Below, piece by piece: positions 8,816-18,484 of a stretch of 50,437 nt of DNA. This DNA comes from a bacterium (lineage in GTDB: Bacteria > Patescibacteriota > UBA1384 > JAGGWG01). A model generated the notes under the pieces. It was not told the DNA's origin, made no database searches, and was given only the letters and a program-made list of their open reading frames with translations. Position 1 is the stretch's first letter, and each line of letters starts with the position of its first letter. The position numbers were made by a program, and so were the translations under genes. The DNA lies in NCBI GenBank assembly GCA_021157605.1, contig JAGGWG010000011.1, forward strand, positions 1 through 50,437, in the 5' to 3' direction.

Positions 8816-10423
8816 TCAGTTTTTAGCTAATTCCTTTGGAGTTACCCAAAAGCCTAGGTATTTCCCCAACATTAACCGCGTTTGGGCACTAATAGCTGGG
8901 AAAGAGCCAAAAAAGATAGCGGTAATCGGGACAAATACCCAGCTAACAAAAACTCCCAACGTTTTTATTTTACCATAATTTTTAGGACGAGGAGGTAAGA
9001 GAAGTACAGAGACAAAACCTGAAATTATAAGACCTATCCATGTTAAGGCAAGCAGCCTTTGAGCCAAAAAAGGAAGGTAATAAGAAAGAACTGAAGTTTG
9101 AAAATAAGGATTAAGCAGAAACGGCCACCAACCACCCAAAGCAATTAACAAAGAAGTTGAAGCCCAAGAAACATGGCTTTCCAGAAGCCGAAAAACCAAA
9201 CTCCACTTAGACCAAAAATTAATCTCTTTGTGCTTTAAACACTTTTTCACTAAATAAGGAAAATGCTCTACTCCCCAAGCCCAACGACGCTTTTGCAAAT
9301 ACTGATTCTTTAATGTCTGCCAAATAGAAGGGGCATAAATAGCATCCATATAAACAGGTATAAATATAGGAATACAACTGTGCCTCCCCTGATAACGGAA
9401 AAAAACGCGGTAATAAGTGCGTGAGTCTTCAGAAACAATTTTTGTGTCCCAAAAATCAATATCTACCAAAGTTTTAAAACTTAATGATTGCGAAGAGAAA
9501 TTGATCAGACGATAAGGACGTGTTGATTCAATCAACTGCCAAAAAGAGGAACCAAAAGCCACCAGTCTCACCAATGGCGGCACCTGCCAAATATTATTGC
9601 TATATAAAGGTATGGGTTGGAAGCTATGATAGATTCTATCAGCATGAAGCAGGTATTTATAAGTCAGGGCAGAAAAAAATGAATGAGCTGGACGGGTATC
9701 AGCATCAAAAATAGAAACAACAACTTTTTCATACTCTATCCCCTGTCTATCAATAAACTCTTTTAGTCTTTTGCCTGCCCAAGTAGCATTAGCTCCTTTG
9801 GCTTTTAGTTCTCCGACAATATTATCAGGGTGAACAGTTATTAAAAATTTATAAAAAACATCCTTAAACTCAGCTTTAAGACGCCGGGCAATTTGTTGCC
9901 CCTCTTTTCCAGACCGAGCCTCAGTAGCTAAAACTAAAATAATTCTCTTATTAGGAAAATCAGAATCAGCGACCGCAGAAATTGATTTGTAAAGCACTTC
10001 AAAAGGTTCTTTATAAGTTGTATAAATTACAGCGTGAAAAACTTCTGAAGGAGAAATAACCCTTTGGGGATGCCTGAGTAAATCCTTAAGGACTAAAATC
10101 TCCTCACTAATCCGCCGCCTTTCCAAAAGTGAAGAGTTTTTAGCTTTTTGTTTTAACCGCAAAAGTAGTTGCTGAGGGTTTTTAAGATAACGCAATCTTT
10201 CAGACCAGTTAATACTTTCTTCATACTTTAGGTGCCAGTAAGCGGATAATAAATAAACACCCATTACAAGAGCACGGTTAAGCCAATAAAAATCAAAAAG
10301 AATAATAAAAATTGCCACACCCTCAGGACAAAACAAAGAAAGAACAATAGGAAAAAATAAAACTAAGTAGCTCAAGCTGGCAGGTAAAATCTCCAAAAAA
10401 CGTTCAAAACCTTTCTTTTTCAT
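8816..10423 (-). CDS. Processive-type GT2 glycosyltransferase with membrane domain
   Basis: 535 aa: two N-terminal helices, a cytosolic GT2 domain beginning at about residue 130, then four or so C-terminal helices. Key residues are the second catalytic aspartates in FDADTRPAHSF, the D of VSEDSRTYYR, and the QKRRWAWG motif (QxxRW), as in cellulose/hyaluronan synthase-like enzymes. It probably makes or extends an envelope polysaccharide. It is translationally coupled to the small membrane gene upstream (one-base overlap at 10423). Product sugar unknown. Confidence 0.8.
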   Translation of the reverse strand: MKKKGFERFLEILPASLSYLVLFFPIVLSLFCPEGVAIFIILFDFYWLNRALVMGVYLLSAYWHLKYEESINWSERLRYLKNPQQLLLRLKQKAKNSSLLERRRISEEILVLKDLLRHPQRVISPSEVFHAVIYTTYKEPFEVLYKSISAVADSDFPNKRIILVLATEARSGKEGQQIARRLKAEFKDVFYKFLITVHPDNIVGELKAKGANATWAGKRLKEFIDRQGIEYEKVVVSIFDADTRPAHSFFSALTYKYLLHADRIYHSFQPIPLYSNNIWQVPPLVRLVAFGSSFWQLIESTRPYRLINFSSQSLSFKTLVDIDFWDTKIVSEDSRTYYRVFFRYQGRHSCIPIFIPVYMDAIYAPSIWQTLKNQYLQKRRWAWGVEHFPYLVKKCLKHKEINFWSKWSLVFRLLESHVSWASTSLLIALGGWWPFLLNPYFQTSVLSYYLPFLAQRLLALTWIGLIISGFVSVLLLPPRPKNYGKIKTLGVFVSWVFVPITAIFFGSFPAISAQTRLMLGKYLGFWVTPKELAKN

Positions 10424-10722
10424 TAGGCTACAATTACATAATAGCTCAAAATAACTATCTCTAAGAGAGAGATAATAAAGTTAAAAAACAAAAGAAAAAA
10501 TCTTAAAAAATAGTTTCTGCCAAAAATAAAAAAAGCCAAACTCAAATTCAAAATCAAAAACAAAAATAAAGCTACAGGGAAAAACCAAACATCGCTAATA
10601 CCTAAATTGTTAAACACCGCTAGCCCTTCATTGGCTACAGCCCTATACCAAAGCAAAAAAACTACAAATTGAAGCGCTAACTGGAGAACTATCTGAAGTT
10701 TTTCAGTAAAAGTAATCTTCAT
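10423..10722 (-). CDS. Small three-helix membrane protein
   Basis: 99 aa, three predicted transmembrane helices and almost no loops; no motif recognised. First gene of the glycosylation operon and overlapping the GT2 gene by one base, so it may be a subunit or assembly partner of that enzyme. AAGGGAAG just before the ATG can serve as SD. Confidence 0.65.
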   Translation of the reverse strand: MKITFTEKLQIVLQLALQFVVFLLWYRAVANEGLAVFNNLGISDVWFFPVALFLFLILNLSLAFFIFGRNYFLRFFLLFFNFIISLLEIVILSYYVIVA

Positions 10723-10755
10723 CTTCCCTTATGATAAGAAAAAGCAGTTTTAAAG

Positions 10756-11697
10756 TCAAAAAGAAGCAAAAGAGCTTCGATAAAAAGAGTCAACAGCGAT
10801 TGCCCCTTCACTGGCGCTAATTAAAAGCTGTTGGAAATAGTTAGAGCCAGTAGTAATATCACCAGCAGCATATATCTTAGGATGAGAAGTTTGTTGGTTG
10901 TCTTTCACCTTAATATAACCCCTTTGATCTAAATCTAAACCTAATTTTTTAGCCAGCCTATTATTAGGTATTGAGCCAATCTCCACAAAAACACCATCAA
11001 CCTTAAGTTCTTTTGACCCAGAATATGGGTGAACTAAAGAAACTTTCTCTAACCTTTCTCCACCTTTGAAAGCTTTAACAGCGTTTGCCAATACTATATC
11101 TACATTTCTTTTTTGCTTAATTCTTTTTTGCCAGATAGGAGTAGCTCGCAGTTTGTCAGCTGCCTCAAGCAAATAGATTTTTTTGGCAATATCGCTCAAC
11201 ATCAAGGCCGCAGTAACTCCAGCATTGCCTCCACCAACCACTAAAACTTTTTTGTCCTTATAAAAATAACCATCACAGGCAGCGCAAAAATGAACACCTT
11301 TGCCTAAAAATTCTTTCTCTCCTTCAACATTGAGCTTTCTCCGCTTGGTCCCCAAAGCTAAAATCAAAAACTCTGCTTTTATTTTCTTTTGAGAGCTAAG
11401 AATAAGTTTAAATTCATTTTTTTCTTCCTTTATCTCTTTTACCTTTTCCTGATAAAAATCAGGATGATAAGAAAGAACCTGCTTTTTAACTCTCTGCATC
11501 AATTCAGCCCCAGAAATCTGTTCAAAGCCAGGATAGTTTTCAACCAAAATAGCATCTAAACCTTTACCACCCGGCACTGCACCAATAAGAGCATAACTAA
11601 GACCATAACGAGAAGCATAAAGAGAGGCGGTCAACCCCGCCATACCAGCACCAATAATAGCTAAAGGATATTTTTTCATTATGCTCATTAATGGCAA
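10756..11697 (-). CDS. trxB: Thioredoxin reductase (TrxB-like flavoprotein)
   Basis: About 307-313 aa, the usual low-molecular-weight TrxR length. FAD-binding GAGMAGLTAS is near residue 16, the redox pair is C138-x-x-C141 in HFCAACDGYF, NADPH-binding GGGNAG is at 155-160, and the FAD-ribityl region YAAGD is near the C-terminus. It would transfer electrons from NADPH to thioredoxin; no thioredoxin gene is in the window. Met4 or Met7 (11688, 11679) are alternative starts; the longest form overlaps the DUF458 gene stop. A ferredoxin-NADP reductase-like role is unlikely because the CxxC is present. Confidence 0.9.
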   Translation of the reverse strand: MPLMSIMKKYPLAIIGAGMAGLTASLYASRYGLSYALIGAVPGGKGLDAILVENYPGFEQISGAELMQRVKKQVLSYHPDFYQEKVKEIKEEKNEFKLILSSQKKIKAEFLILALGTKRRKLNVEGEKEFLGKGVHFCAACDGYFYKDKKVLVVGGGNAGVTAALMLSDIAKKIYLLEAADKLRATPIWQKRIKQKRNVDIVLANAVKAFKGGERLEKVSLVHPYSGSKELKVDGVFVEIGSIPNNRLAKKLGLDLDQRGYIKVKDNQQTSHPKIYAAGDITTGSNYFQQLLISASEGAIAVDSFYRSSFASF

Positions 11698-12182
11698 AAT
11701 TTATCAGCAACTATCGAAGCCCCAAAAGATTCCGGTTTTATCTTGGCTTTGAAACCATTTTGGGTTACATAACCTACCAGCTCTTTTATCATATCTTTAG
11801 TTTCACCGTGAGTGCCAACATCAACATGGATCTCTAAATTTTTTAAAATTGAAGAGTCAAAAAGATGTTTTTGTCCTAGAGCATTAATCACTTTTTGGGC
11901 TAAAAGAAGAGAAAAATTAACCTCTTGCCAAATGCGATGACGTAAAGTATGGATATTTCTTAAATAATGCTTTTGCCAATAAAATTTACCACCTTTGCCT
12001 ATACGATGAACAGCCAAAATACTAACAAAAACAACTCTACCGTTTTTTTGGTTCTTAGAGTCAGTACCCACAATTAAGCGAAAACTATCTTTTTTATGTT
12101 CAGACAAAAAAGAAAATATCTCGCCTAAAACCTTGGGGAAAGTCAATTCACCAAGAGTAGGGCTCTGAAAGTTATTCTTCAT
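11688..12182 (-). CDS. DUF458/YkuK-like ribonuclease H-fold protein
   Basis: 164 aa. Matches the YkuK family pattern: IVGTDSKN near residue 39, an HVDVGTHGETKDMIKELVGYV block near 116-135, and the ending KIKPESFGASIVADK. The family has an RNase H-like fold with conserved acidic residues, but its biological role is not established. In the same operon as trxB and the parvulin gene. Confidence 0.88.
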   Translation of the reverse strand: MKNNFQSPTLGELTFPKVLGEIFSFLSEHKKDSFRLIVGTDSKNQKNGRVVFVSILAVHRIGKGGKFYWQKHYLRNIHTLRHRIWQEVNFSLLLAQKVINALGQKHLFDSSILKNLEIHVDVGTHGETKDMIKELVGYVTQNGFKAKIKPESFGASIVADKFCH

Positions 12183-12195
12183 AAGAGTTAGTTAT

Positions 12196-13179
12196 TTAAA
12201 TAAATCGCAAGACAAAAGACTGCTCAATCTGATCTTGAAGCCAATCATCAAACTCTCTGTCTTCGGTGCCGCGAAAATCCAAAACCTTAACCACCTGCCA
12301 TCCTCTATTAGTATGGAACACTAAAACAGAGTTTTCTTTAGCAGACCAAACTTTTTTCTTAAAATCCTCGAGCTGTTTTTTATCTGCAGTCTTATCCTTG
12401 GCAATAACTCTGACTAGTTCATCCGGAGCAAAATAACCCAAATCTCCTCCTTTGGTTTTTGTCTCCTTATCAGTAGAGTTCTTTTTAGCTAGTTCTGAAA
12501 AATCAGCACCTTTTTTAGCCTGAGAAGCAATCTCTTTGGCTTTATTTTCTTCTGAAAGCAGTATATGAGCTAAATGAACTTTTTTTCGCAAGTTATCCTC
12601 GTAGTAATTAATAAGCTTTTCCTGTTTTAGGGAAAACCGCACTAAATTTTTTATTTCAGTCGGCGTAAAACCATAAAACTGCCACAGAATTTCTTCAAAA
12701 CTTTTTTGTCCTCCATTTTCTTCGTAAAGTTGATTCAATGCTTTATCCAATTCTTCTTGCCCAACCCGAAGATTATAAACTACTGCCAATTTCTCAACCA
12801 CCTTTTCCCTAATCAAAAGATCCAGAGTTCTCTGTTCCAAATCTTTATCATCAGGAAGCTGACTGCCTGTTTGACGGAAAAATTGAACAATATGTGTTTT
12901 TTGCTGAAAAAGCTTTGAAAAGGTAATTGGTTCTACATTGACCCAAGCTGCAGGATAAGGAATAACAGCTGTTGTTTTTTTAACCCAGATAGAGCGCCAA
13001 TTTAAAGCATATAAACCTATGCCAACAACAACCAGATAAATTAAAAAGAGACTCCATAAAGTAGTCAGGGCTATTAAAATTGTAAAAAAACCTTTTTTAG
13101 AAAGCTGTATCTTGACTTTGGGTTCTGCTAATAAAGACGAACTGCTTTCCTTCTTTGGCAAAGCGGATTTTTCTTCCAT
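12196..13179 (-). CDS. Membrane-anchored parvulin-type peptidyl-prolyl isomerase (PrsA/SurA-like)
   Basis: 327 aa: Ser/Lys-rich cytosolic start, one transmembrane helix (about residues 33-58), an alpha-helical SurA_N-like chaperone region (about 90-190), then a PpiC domain with VHLAHILLSEE, GADFSELAKKNSTDKETKTKGGDLGYF and a final VxFHTNRGWQVVKVLD strand. It should fold exported proteins on the outer face of the membrane. Neighbours include the LCP protein and membrane proteins. Confidence 0.9.
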   Translation of the reverse strand: MEEKSALPKKESSSSLLAEPKVKIQLSKKGFFTILIALTTLWSLFLIYLVVVGIGLYALNWRSIWVKKTTAVIPYPAAWVNVEPITFSKLFQQKTHIVQFFRQTGSQLPDDKDLEQRTLDLLIREKVVEKLAVVYNLRVGQEELDKALNQLYEENGGQKSFEEILWQFYGFTPTEIKNLVRFSLKQEKLINYYEDNLRKKVHLAHILLSEENKAKEIASQAKKGADFSELAKKNSTDKETKTKGGDLGYFAPDELVRVIAKDKTADKKQLEDFKKKVWSAKENSVLVFHTNRGWQVVKVLDFRGTEDREFDDWLQDQIEQSFVLRFI

Positions 13180-13194
13180 TATTTATAAATTAGT

Positions 13195-14025
13195 TTAGAA
13201 ACCAGTTAATGTAAAGGGTCTAAAAAACAGAAAAACTATTCCCCCCAACAATAAAATTAAAGTTGTTAAGCGAATAATATCTTTTTGGCGAATAAATTGA
13301 TAGCGGAAAAAGATATTGAGGTTCTCCAGAAAAAAGTAAAGTAGCAAAACAAACAAAAGACTACCGCCTATAGGAGACATTTTATAAAAACCCCAAAGTA
13401 GTAAAAATTCAGCCAAAACTAAGTCAAAAACAAAGCCATAAAAAATTATCTCCTGATAATGACGATTGCGGGCCCACAAACTAAAAATAACTAAATAAAA
13501 GCTAAAAACCAAAAGCGAAATAGAAAAAGCAAAATAACGCCAATTTTCAGAAAAATTAAGAAGATAAAAGAAAAAGTAGTAAAGGACTAAGAAAGAGAGA
13601 AAAGCAACCCAATAAATAACCATATCAAGCCAGTAATAAGTAACCGCCTCTCTTACATGGAAAGGCAAAGGAATTTTAAGCCGAGAAGCAAAAAAATAAA
13701 ATCCAATCGCAGAAAATAAAATAACACCCACAGACCAAAAAGAAAGCGGAAAAATCATTGCATAGCCACTAGTAAGCACAACTAAGCTAAAAGGTAAGGA
13801 ATATTTAGCTATTCTCCTCCGATAATTTTCTTTCTTTTCCAACCAAAAAAAGGAGGCAATAACAAATAAAACCAATACTACTACAAAAATAATTTTTAAC
13901 AGCTCTGTCTGTGAATAAAGAGCTATTAACCCCAAAACAAAAAACAAAAAACTAACTACTGCTGCTTTGTGCCATCGTTTAAGAATAAAGTTAAATCTGA
14001 GCATTGAAGAAAGCGGAGTCGTCAA
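13195..14025 (-). CDS. Polytopic membrane protein of unknown function
   Basis: About 276 aa with eight or nine transmembrane helices and no charged motif that I recognise. The preferred start is the internal ATG at 14004 (MLRFNF), since the longer frame overlaps the LCP gene by 35 bp. It lies between the LCP ligase and the parvulin genes, so an envelope role is likely but unproven. Confidence 0.6.
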   Translation of the reverse strand: MTTPLSSMLRFNFILKRWHKAAVVSFLFFVLGLIALYSQTELLKIIFVVVLVLFVIASFFWLEKKENYRRRIAKYSLPFSLVVLTSGYAMIFPLSFWSVGVILFSAIGFYFFASRLKIPLPFHVREAVTYYWLDMVIYWVAFLSFLVLYYFFFYLLNFSENWRYFAFSISLLVFSFYLVIFSLWARNRHYQEIIFYGFVFDLVLAEFLLLWGFYKMSPIGGSLLFVLLLYFFLENLNIFFRYQFIRQKDIIRLTTLILLLGGIVFLFFRPFTLTGF

Positions 14026-15379
14026 AATCTTGTCCTAAAGTTATCACAAAATCCGCTTCTTTGTCCATACCAGCAGAACAAGCAATAATCTTTGCCTGAA
14101 GAAATCTCTTTTTTAACAATTCTAAAGAGTAAGGTTTTTCCCCTGAAGAACAATCAAGAATCTTAGTTGTAGCCGTTAAACTTTTAGCTGTCCGATAAGA
14201 CAAAACCTTATAACCTCTGGCTTTTAAGAAATTAGCTACTTTAAAAGCTAAACCATTAACTCCGGCTCCATTTTCAATAACAATCTCTGCCTGCTCTTTT
14301 TCCAAAAACGGTTCAATAAAAATAGAGTGGGCTAAGGCTCTAATCCCCTCCCAACTTGGATCTCTGGGCTTTAAAACATAAGCACCATTAACCCTGTCAG
14401 CATAAAGCAAACCTTGAGGTGAAGAATCTAAAACCTTGGTAGCAATTTCATCTTCACCAAGATCTTTTATTAATTCAAAAGTTTTCACTATTTCCTCAGC
14501 TGTAAGATCAGTATGAACATTACTGGCAAGACTATTAAGCAATTGCGCTACTTTAGCGGGGTTACTCCACAAACCCAAGGAAGTCATTTTGTCTTTTAAA
14601 GCTAAAATAATCTTTTGCTGGCGGCGAGCCCGGTCAAAATCCGAAGTTGTATAACGAGAACGAGCATACTGCAAAGCCTCCTCGCCATTAAAATGATGCC
14701 AGCCTTTTTTAACTTGGTAAACCATATTTCCCCCTTTCCCATCAGGAAAATAAGGATCATAAATATCTTTTTCCACATACACATCCACACCACCAACTAA
14801 ATCAATTGCCTGACGAAAACCTTCAAAATTTATATTCAAATAGTAATGAATAGGCAGATCCAGAATAAAGTTAACTGTTTTTTTGACCAGCTCTTCTCCA
14901 CTCAATCCATCCTTCTCATTGCTTTTGCCAAGAGAATAAGCGGCATTAATCTTACTATATCCTCCTGTAGGCAAAGGCACATACAGATCTCTGGGGATTG
15001 AGAGCAAAGCACATTTTTTGTTGTAAGGATCAATGCTGGCGACAATAACTGTATCAGTGAGGTAGGTGCCCGGGTGATTGCCGCCAGCATAACCTAAAAT
15101 CAAAAAATTAATCCGCCCGTCACCTTCACCCCGTAAGTGAGCAGGCTCAACTTGTTGTAAAAAACGGAAAAACGGCGCCTGCCATCCTTGGTTTTTGTGA
15201 AAAATGTCCTTAAAAGAATAAACAATCATCCCTGCACAAACTGCTATTACCACACCTATAAAAACCAAAGAAAAACGAAATATCTTTTGGCGGCGGGCTA
15301 ATTTACGCCTAATTTTTGTGTCTTGTTTTTTCATTTCTTTTTCTTTGAGAAAAACCTCTTTTTTCTGACTTGAAGGCAT
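13991..15379 (-). CDS. LytR-CpsA-Psr (LCP) family wall-polymer ligase with LytR_C domain
   Basis: 462 aa from the ATG at 15379. One transmembrane helix (about residues 35-58), an LCP catalytic domain beginning NFLILGYAGG with YLTDTVIVASIDP, ALLSIPRDLYV, INAAYSLG, and the arginine motif YARSRYTTSDFDRARRQQ. A LytR_C domain follows (VIENGAGVNGLAFKVANFLKARGY). LCP enzymes transfer polyprenyl-linked glycopolymers to peptidoglycan outside the membrane. The frame is open to 15409, but the start used here has an extended -10 box (TGC-TATAAT, 15387-15395) exactly 7 nt upstream and no SD. Confidence 0.9.
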   Translation of the reverse strand: MPSSQKKEVFLKEKEMKKQDTKIRRKLARRQKIFRFSLVFIGVVIAVCAGMIVYSFKDIFHKNQGWQAPFFRFLQQVEPAHLRGEGDGRINFLILGYAGGNHPGTYLTDTVIVASIDPYNKKCALLSIPRDLYVPLPTGGYSKINAAYSLGKSNEKDGLSGEELVKKTVNFILDLPIHYYLNINFEGFRQAIDLVGGVDVYVEKDIYDPYFPDGKGGNMVYQVKKGWHHFNGEEALQYARSRYTTSDFDRARRQQKIILALKDKMTSLGLWSNPAKVAQLLNSLASNVHTDLTAEEIVKTFELIKDLGEDEIATKVLDSSPQGLLYADRVNGAYVLKPRDPSWEGIRALAHSIFIEPFLEKEQAEIVIENGAGVNGLAFKVANFLKARGYKVLSYRTAKSLTATTKILDCSSGEKPYSLELLKKRFLQAKIIACSAGMDKEADFVITLGQDFDDSAFFNAQI

Positions 15380-15386
15380 AGATTTT

Positions 15387-15395
15387 ATTATAGCA
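15387..15395 (-). promoter_or_regulatory. Extended -10 promoter of the LCP gene (leaderless)
   Basis: TGC-TATAAT on the minus strand, 7 nt before the ATG at 15379. A transcript starting at the normal distance from the -10 box would begin at or next to the start codon. Confidence 0.6.
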
Positions 15396-15417
15396 AAGAT
15401 GAAAAACAAAAAAAGAA

Positions 15418-15801
15418 CTAACCGATTTTAGGAGGAGAAGGATATTTGGGAAGAATAAAATTTTCCACTCTTTTCCACTTTTCTCTTTCTGCTAACTCAA
15501 CAAAATCTTCTACTCCTTTAGCAATAATCTGATTTAGTTTTAGAGCAGGAAAAACAATTTTAAGAGCATTGGCTACTACAGAAGAAAGCCGCAAACCAGA
15601 AAAACTCCCTGCTCCCTGATGAACCACTACTCCTGACAACTGAAGAATATCCTTGTTGGAAATAAACTCTTTCCAGACTTCAAAAAACCTTTCTGATTGA
15701 GAAGCCTTAAATTTTTTGCGCTTAAGCCAGCGCTTTTCCCAAATACCTAAAAAATTATTATCTGGATCAGAAGTAGAAATTATTAAGTATTTTTCAGCCA
15801 T
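15418..15801 (-). CDS. tsaB: TsaB-like protein (t6A tRNA modification), short form
   Basis: 127 aa. The N-terminal strand LIISTSDPDNNFLGIW, a SERFF motif, and VVVHQGAGSFSGLRLSSVVANALK match the TsaB signature (usually GPGSFTGLRxG). TsaB supports TsaD in making N6-threonylcarbamoyladenosine at position 37 of ANN-decoding tRNAs. The protein lacks the C-terminal half found in 220-230-aa homologues, so it may be a minimal dimerisation module. Adjacent tsaE supports the call; tsaD and tsaC are not in the window. Confidence 0.8.
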   Translation of the reverse strand: MAEKYLIISTSDPDNNFLGIWEKRWLKRKKFKASQSERFFEVWKEFISNKDILQLSGVVVHQGAGSFSGLRLSSVVANALKIVFPALKLNQIIAKGVEDFVELAEREKWKRVENFILPKYPSPPKIG

Positions 15802-16223
15802 TTTCCAAGATTAGAAGACAAAGAAAGCAAACGCTTGCTTTTGGTTGCAGTTTTAAACTTGATTTTAAAATACTTTTTTCCTTTTAAAAAAGGCTCTATC
15901 TTTTCCCCCCACTCAATAAAACTTACATATTCCGGATGAAACAAATAATCAGGCCACTCAAAACAGGAAACTTCCCCTACAGAAAAACGATAAAAATCAA
16001 AGTGAGCGATCTTAAAATCCTTCTGGGTAGAATGCACTTCCAAGACCACAAAAGAAGGACTTTTAACTGCTTTGGCTCCTAAAAACTTCCCTATTTGTTG
16101 TACAAAAAAAGTCTTTCCTGAACCTAATTCGCCTTCAAGCAAAAAAACCTCTCCCCCTTTTAGTTGGGAAGCAATCCTGCCAGCCAAAGCAGAAATCTCT
16201 TTTTTGCCGCAAAGAGTTTTCAT
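15783..16223 (-). CDS. tsaE: TsaE/YjeE ATPase of the t6A complex
   Basis: 146 aa. P-loop GELGSGKTFFVQQIGKFLG, followed by SPSFVVLEVH and the HFDFYRF motif, all typical of TsaE. It hydrolyses ATP to reset the TsaBD complex. The ATG at 16223 is chosen because the longer frame (to 16304) would run into the upstream LTD gene and adds a hydrophobic tail not found in the family. Overlaps tsaB by 19 bp, so the two are translationally linked. Confidence 0.9.
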   Translation of the reverse strand: MKTLCGKKEISALAGRIASQLKGGEVFLLEGELGSGKTFFVQQIGKFLGAKAVKSPSFVVLEVHSTQKDFKIAHFDFYRFSVGEVSCFEWPDYLFHPEYVSFIEWGEKIEPFLKGKKYFKIKFKTATKSKRLLSLSSNLGKWLKNT

Positions 16224-16234
16224 TGTTCTTAAAT

Positions 16235-18280
16235 CTAGGGGAAAAAGAGCATCTTCGCAAGCCCTAAAAAAGAAAGCAAAACAAAGTAGTAAGGAAAAAG
16301 CCAAAAATACGAAAACAAATCAGAATTTGATGTTTTTTGCCGAAAATCTTCACATTTTAAACTGACCCCCGACACCTTTGTTTCTAATTTTTCTGGCCTT
16401 AAAAAAACATCTTTTGAGCTCTTAGAACCTTCCATCTCTTTATTAGAATTCCCTTCAGACAAAATCGAGACTTGATCTTCAGATTTAGCCATATATTTTA
16501 TCCACTGCGGCAGATATATAAAAAGCTGTCTATACTTTGAACCTGAACCAACCAGAGCTTTTATTGATCCTTGGCTCTTTTTCAATTTAAAAGGAGCCCT
16601 TACTTTTAAGTCTGTGTCTTTTATAAAATACCCTCCTCTTTTAGATTCGATTTCAGCCTTAATAGATACTAACTGCCCTAAAACCAAAGACCCAAGATTA
16701 GCTTTTTTAAAATAAAAATCAGGACAATCTATAGCTGGCTGAAAATAAAGAAGTTTAAGATAAGGTTCCTGACCCTGCTTTATCTTTCCTCGCCATAAAA
16801 AGCAGGAATTAAAAGCAAAACTCTGTTTCGAAGGAATTTTAACCTTAAGAGCCCAATTATCTTGGGCAATATAAAGGTAAGAAGAGGCAAAAACATTATT
16901 AGGGATTACCACCTTAGCCTTAAGCTCAACCCAATCATCCAGCTGACGAGCCTCTCTTACAGAGGAAGGCAAGAATTGAGGCTTAAAAACATTTTCTGCA
17001 CCTGGAGTTATTTCACGCGACCACTCCCATTTTGAGCCAAAACGAGAATAAGAAAAAGTACTCAAAGCTTGCTCATAAGAAACAGAATCACTTTTTTCCT
17101 TATTGGGATCAAAGAGTATAAGTTCTTCTTGGTTATTGTTCAGAACAAAATTAGGATAAAAAACCAAAAAATTTTTAGCCTTAATCACTCCGGAAAGAAA
17201 AAAGATATTTTTAGCCTTGTCCTGAAGCTGCCAGCCATCTAAATCTACAGAAAAATTATTGGGATTATAAAGCTCCACAAATTCCTTTTCACCACTTTTT
17301 GGCGCTGGATAAAGTTCATTAAGCCAAATAAGAGGATAGTGTTTCTTTGTTTTAAAAAATATCTCTCTTTGGAAACAAAAATAATTATCGCAAGCCTCAA
17401 GTACTAATCTGTAATCTGTATCTTCTTTAAGTTGGCTAAAACCAATCCTATCTAAACCAACAAAGCTTTGAGAAACAAGTGTCTTATTGTCCTGATAAAG
17501 ACTAACTTGTTCATAAGCAAGAGGACCACCCAAACGTTCAAAAGAAAGATTGACACTTTGAAAACCTATATCTAAATCTACTTCAATAAACTCTGGCAAA
17601 GCAACAAAAGGTGTGGGGGCAAAAGAAACAAAGGGCAAATTTTGACTATAAACAGGCTTTTGCCAAGAGCTCTCTTTCTCTGCTTCCTGCCAAACAAAAC
17701 TATCAACTATTTCCCCCGATTTAGTAATTATATAAAGAAAACCATCTTTGTCCGAGAGATAGGCTCGGCTCAAAGACAAATTCTCCAAATTAGGCACTCT
17801 TTCTTCAATAAGAGAAGACTCGCCTGTTTCTTTAAGCTCAAAAAGATAGCCTCCAAATATGTCTTTCAGGTTAGACCCACTTTCCATCTCCTCTTTTACC
17901 ACATCCAACTCAAAACCATTTTCCGACAAAAACCAAAAAGCAGAATAAGCCACTATTGCCACTTCTTTGGGACCAAGACTGAAGGAAGGAAAACAATTTT
18001 TAGGTTCTCTTAACCCTCTCTGGATATCAACAACATAGTCACTGTCATTAAGCAGACAAAAATCTCCCAGATCAAGTTTCTCATCAGTTGTATTCATTAT
18101 TTCCAACCATTCACCATAATGAGAGGGGGTAAGGGAACTTTTTGCTTTTACCTCTTGTATAGAGAGACCACCTAAAGTTTTAAGTTTTGTTGATAAATCA
18201 AGATTTGCTTTTGCTAATGAAAAATTAGGTGTTAAAAACACTAAAGCAGCAAAAACCGCAAGCCACTTTCTGCTTGCCAT
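16235..18280 (-). CDS. Exported lamin-tail-domain (LTD) surface protein
   Basis: 681 aa: signal peptide (residues 1-25), a first LTD-like domain (HYGEWLEIMNTTDEKLDLGDFCL), a beta-rich middle, a second clear LTD (IWLNELYPAPKSGEKEFVELYNPNNFSVDLDGWQLQD, near residues 323-360), an OB-like region, and a hydrophobic C-terminal segment that could anchor it. Bacterial LTD proteins are secreted or surface-attached, often with adhesion or nuclease roles; no nuclease motif is seen. TGG-TATAAT lies 7 nt before the ATG. Confidence 0.8.
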   Translation of the reverse strand: MASRKWLAVFAALVFLTPNFSLAKANLDLSTKLKTLGGLSIQEVKAKSSLTPSHYGEWLEIMNTTDEKLDLGDFCLLNDSDYVVDIQRGLREPKNCFPSFSLGPKEVAIVAYSAFWFLSENGFELDVVKEEMESGSNLKDIFGGYLFELKETGESSLIEERVPNLENLSLSRAYLSDKDGFLYIITKSGEIVDSFVWQEAEKESSWQKPVYSQNLPFVSFAPTPFVALPEFIEVDLDIGFQSVNLSFERLGGPLAYEQVSLYQDNKTLVSQSFVGLDRIGFSQLKEDTDYRLVLEACDNYFCFQREIFFKTKKHYPLIWLNELYPAPKSGEKEFVELYNPNNFSVDLDGWQLQDKAKNIFFLSGVIKAKNFLVFYPNFVLNNNQEELILFDPNKEKSDSVSYEQALSTFSYSRFGSKWEWSREITPGAENVFKPQFLPSSVREARQLDDWVELKAKVVIPNNVFASSYLYIAQDNWALKVKIPSKQSFAFNSCFLWRGKIKQGQEPYLKLLYFQPAIDCPDFYFKKANLGSLVLGQLVSIKAEIESKRGGYFIKDTDLKVRAPFKLKKSQGSIKALVGSGSKYRQLFIYLPQWIKYMAKSEDQVSILSEGNSNKEMEGSKSSKDVFLRPEKLETKVSGVSLKCEDFRQKTSNSDLFSYFWLFPYYFVLLSFLGLAKMLFFP

Positions 18281-18287
18281 TTTCTGT

Positions 18288-18296
18288 ATTATACCA
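18288..18296 (-). promoter_or_regulatory. Extended -10 promoter of the LTD gene (leaderless)
   Basis: TGG-TATAAT on the minus strand, with 7 nt between the box and the ATG at 18280 and no SD in between. The remaining gap to queA (18297-18484) shows no gene or clear structure. Confidence 0.6.
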
Positions 18297-18484
18297 TCTT
18301 TTCTTACTTTTAAAAAACTTAATTTTTAAGTATAAGGGGGAAGGGTAGGGGACATTACATTACCCTAAACATTAAAAAACAGGGATAAAAAACCAAGATT
18401 AAAAGGACGGAATCTTCTTAAGAAATAACTCAGAAAGAGCAATTTTATTTATACAAAGAAAATAAAAAAGACCAAAAGAGTGCC